In this document: positions 40,191 to 40,682 of the stretch, one piece after another | Position numbering within the stretch: position 1 is the stretch's first letter | Layout: each line of letters starts with the position of its first letter | NCBI GenBank assembly: GCA_021771755.1 | Contig: JAETOL010000036.1 | Location: 1 to 40,682, forward strand | Reading direction: 5' to 3' | Source: Lachnospiraceae bacterium | GTDB taxonomy: Bacteria > Bacillota > Clostridia > Lachnospirales > Lachnospiraceae | DNA length: 40,682 nt | The notes under the pieces: generated by a model | What the model was told of the DNA's origin: nothing | Database searches by the model: none | What the model saw: the letters and a program-made list of their open reading frames with translations, nothing else | Translations under genes and position numbers: made by a program

Positions 40191-40682
40191 GAGCGCAGAG
40201 AAGGTAAAGCTGAACAGCTTTGATGATCTGTTTGGCATAGATGAAACGGGAGAAACGGTCACTTCCGTTCCCCTAAGTGAGCTGCATACGTTTAAAGGCC
40301 ATCCGTTCCGGGTATTGGATGATGAAAAAATGCAGGAAACGGTGGAAAGCGTAAAGCAGTATGGCGTGTTGATGCCGGGGATTGTGCGCCCGCATCCGGA
40401 AGGCGGCTATGAGGTTATTGCAGGGCATAGACGGTGGCGGGCCTGTGAACTTGCAGGGCTTACGGAAATGCCTGTCATTATCCGGGAAATGGATGATGAT
40501 ACAGCGGTAGTCCTGATGGTCGATACGAATATCCAGAGGGAAGACATCCTGCCAAGTGAGAAGGCGAAGGCATACCGGATGAAATACGAAGCAATGAAAC
40601 ACCAGGGCAGCAAAGGGGAGAAATATACTGCAGATGCTATCGGGGAAGCTGCCGGGGACAGCGGGAGGACAGTGCAGCGTTA
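40180..40682 (+). CDS. parB: ParB/Spo0J-family protein, 3' end beyond the window
   Basis: The ATG at 40180 overlaps the end of parA by 11 nt, with ACAGGAGG about 8 nt before it. The 167 codons present include VPLSELHTFKGHPFRVLDDEKMQETVESVKQYGVLMPGIVRP, the ParB nuclease-like CTP-binding domain with AGHRRWRACELAGL (the conserved GHRR box). DTNIQREDILPSEKAKAYRMKYEAM then starts the DNA-binding helices. The gene runs off the window end. Together with ParA it forms a partition system. Confidence 0.93.
   Translation, partial: MKSKSAEKVKLNSFDDLFGIDETGETVTSVPLSELHTFKGHPFRVLDDEKMQETVESVKQYGVLMPGIVRPHPEGGYEVIAGHRRWRACELAGLTEMPVIIREMDDDTAVVLMVDTNIQREDILPSEKAKAYRMKYEAMKHQGSKGEKYTADAIGEAAGDSGRTVQR

Larger units (their letters stand above)
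38356..40682. mobile_element. probable left part of an integrative or conjugative element
   Basis: After lysS the content changes to phased short repeats, a tiny leader ORF, two small accessory proteins common in mobile DNA, and a ParA/ParB partition pair, with tightly overlapping genes and higher GC. This is the usual opening module of large integrative conjugative elements or plasmids in Lachnospiraceae. No integrase, relaxase or target duplication is visible before the window ends, so the boundary near 38356 is an inference. Confidence 0.5.

Overview
The window looks like chromosomal DNA from a low-to-mid GC, spore-forming Firmicute, most likely a gut Lachnospiraceae relative (Blautia or Ruminococcus-like). 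The reasons are strong AGGAGG ribosome sites, TTGACA/TATAAT promoters with 17-nt spacers, a SpoVT sporulation regulator, single-gene Firmicute-type DnaE/PfkA/GreA/LysS housekeeping genes, and many accessory ABC sugar-uptake genes. This assignment is inferred from protein style and was not tested by a database search.

Left part (1-9.5 kb): a 5'-truncated MFS transporter remnant, spoVT, then on the minus strand a DAHP synthase, a leaderless VanY-like carboxypeptidase and nicotinate phosphoribosyltransferase. A tRNA-Gln(CUG) follows, then a LysR regulator divergent from aspartase (aspA), an acyl-ACP thioesterase, and an unusual AroE-family dehydrogenase that lacks the usual shikimate-binding serines.

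Centre (9.6-23.2 kb): a LacI-regulated sugar catabolic cluster. The LacI gene is followed by a promoter whose spacer holds a perfect AAAAACGTTTTT palindrome, with further copies around it. The genes then encode a cupin sugar isomerase, a ribose-type ABC transporter (ATPase, permease, binding protein), a FucU/RbsD mutarotase, a DUF4432-like aldose-epimerase-fold protein, a second paralogous cupin isomerase, an L-xylulokinase-like FGGY kinase, a Gfo/Idh/MocA oxidoreductase, an L-ribulose-5-P 3-epimerase and an L-ribulose-5-P 4-epimerase. The last enzymes define a route L-xylulose -> L-xylulose-5-P -> L-ribulose-5-P -> D-xylulose-5-P. The paired cupin isomerases upstream of it suggest uptake and isomerisation of a rare sugar such as an L-pentose. 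This is the best candidate for an undescribed pathway here.

Right-centre (23.2-38.4 kb): a UPF0303 protein and a divergent XRE regulator, a CvfB-like S1 protein, dnaE, a pfkA gene that has lost about its first 50 codons (including the ATP-binding glycine loop), a TrmH-type RNA methyltransferase, an NfeD/SPFH membrane pair, argF, birA, a small conserved protein, dus, a queT transporter preceded by a structured RNA leader, greA and lysS.

Right end (38.4 kb to end): phased short direct repeats, a terminator, and then genes of a mobile-element type: a 24-codon leader ORF, two small accessory proteins, ParA and a ParB cut off by the window end. This is probably the edge of an integrative or conjugative element inserted downstream of lysS. 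No CRISPR array, rRNA or complete insertion sequence was seen.
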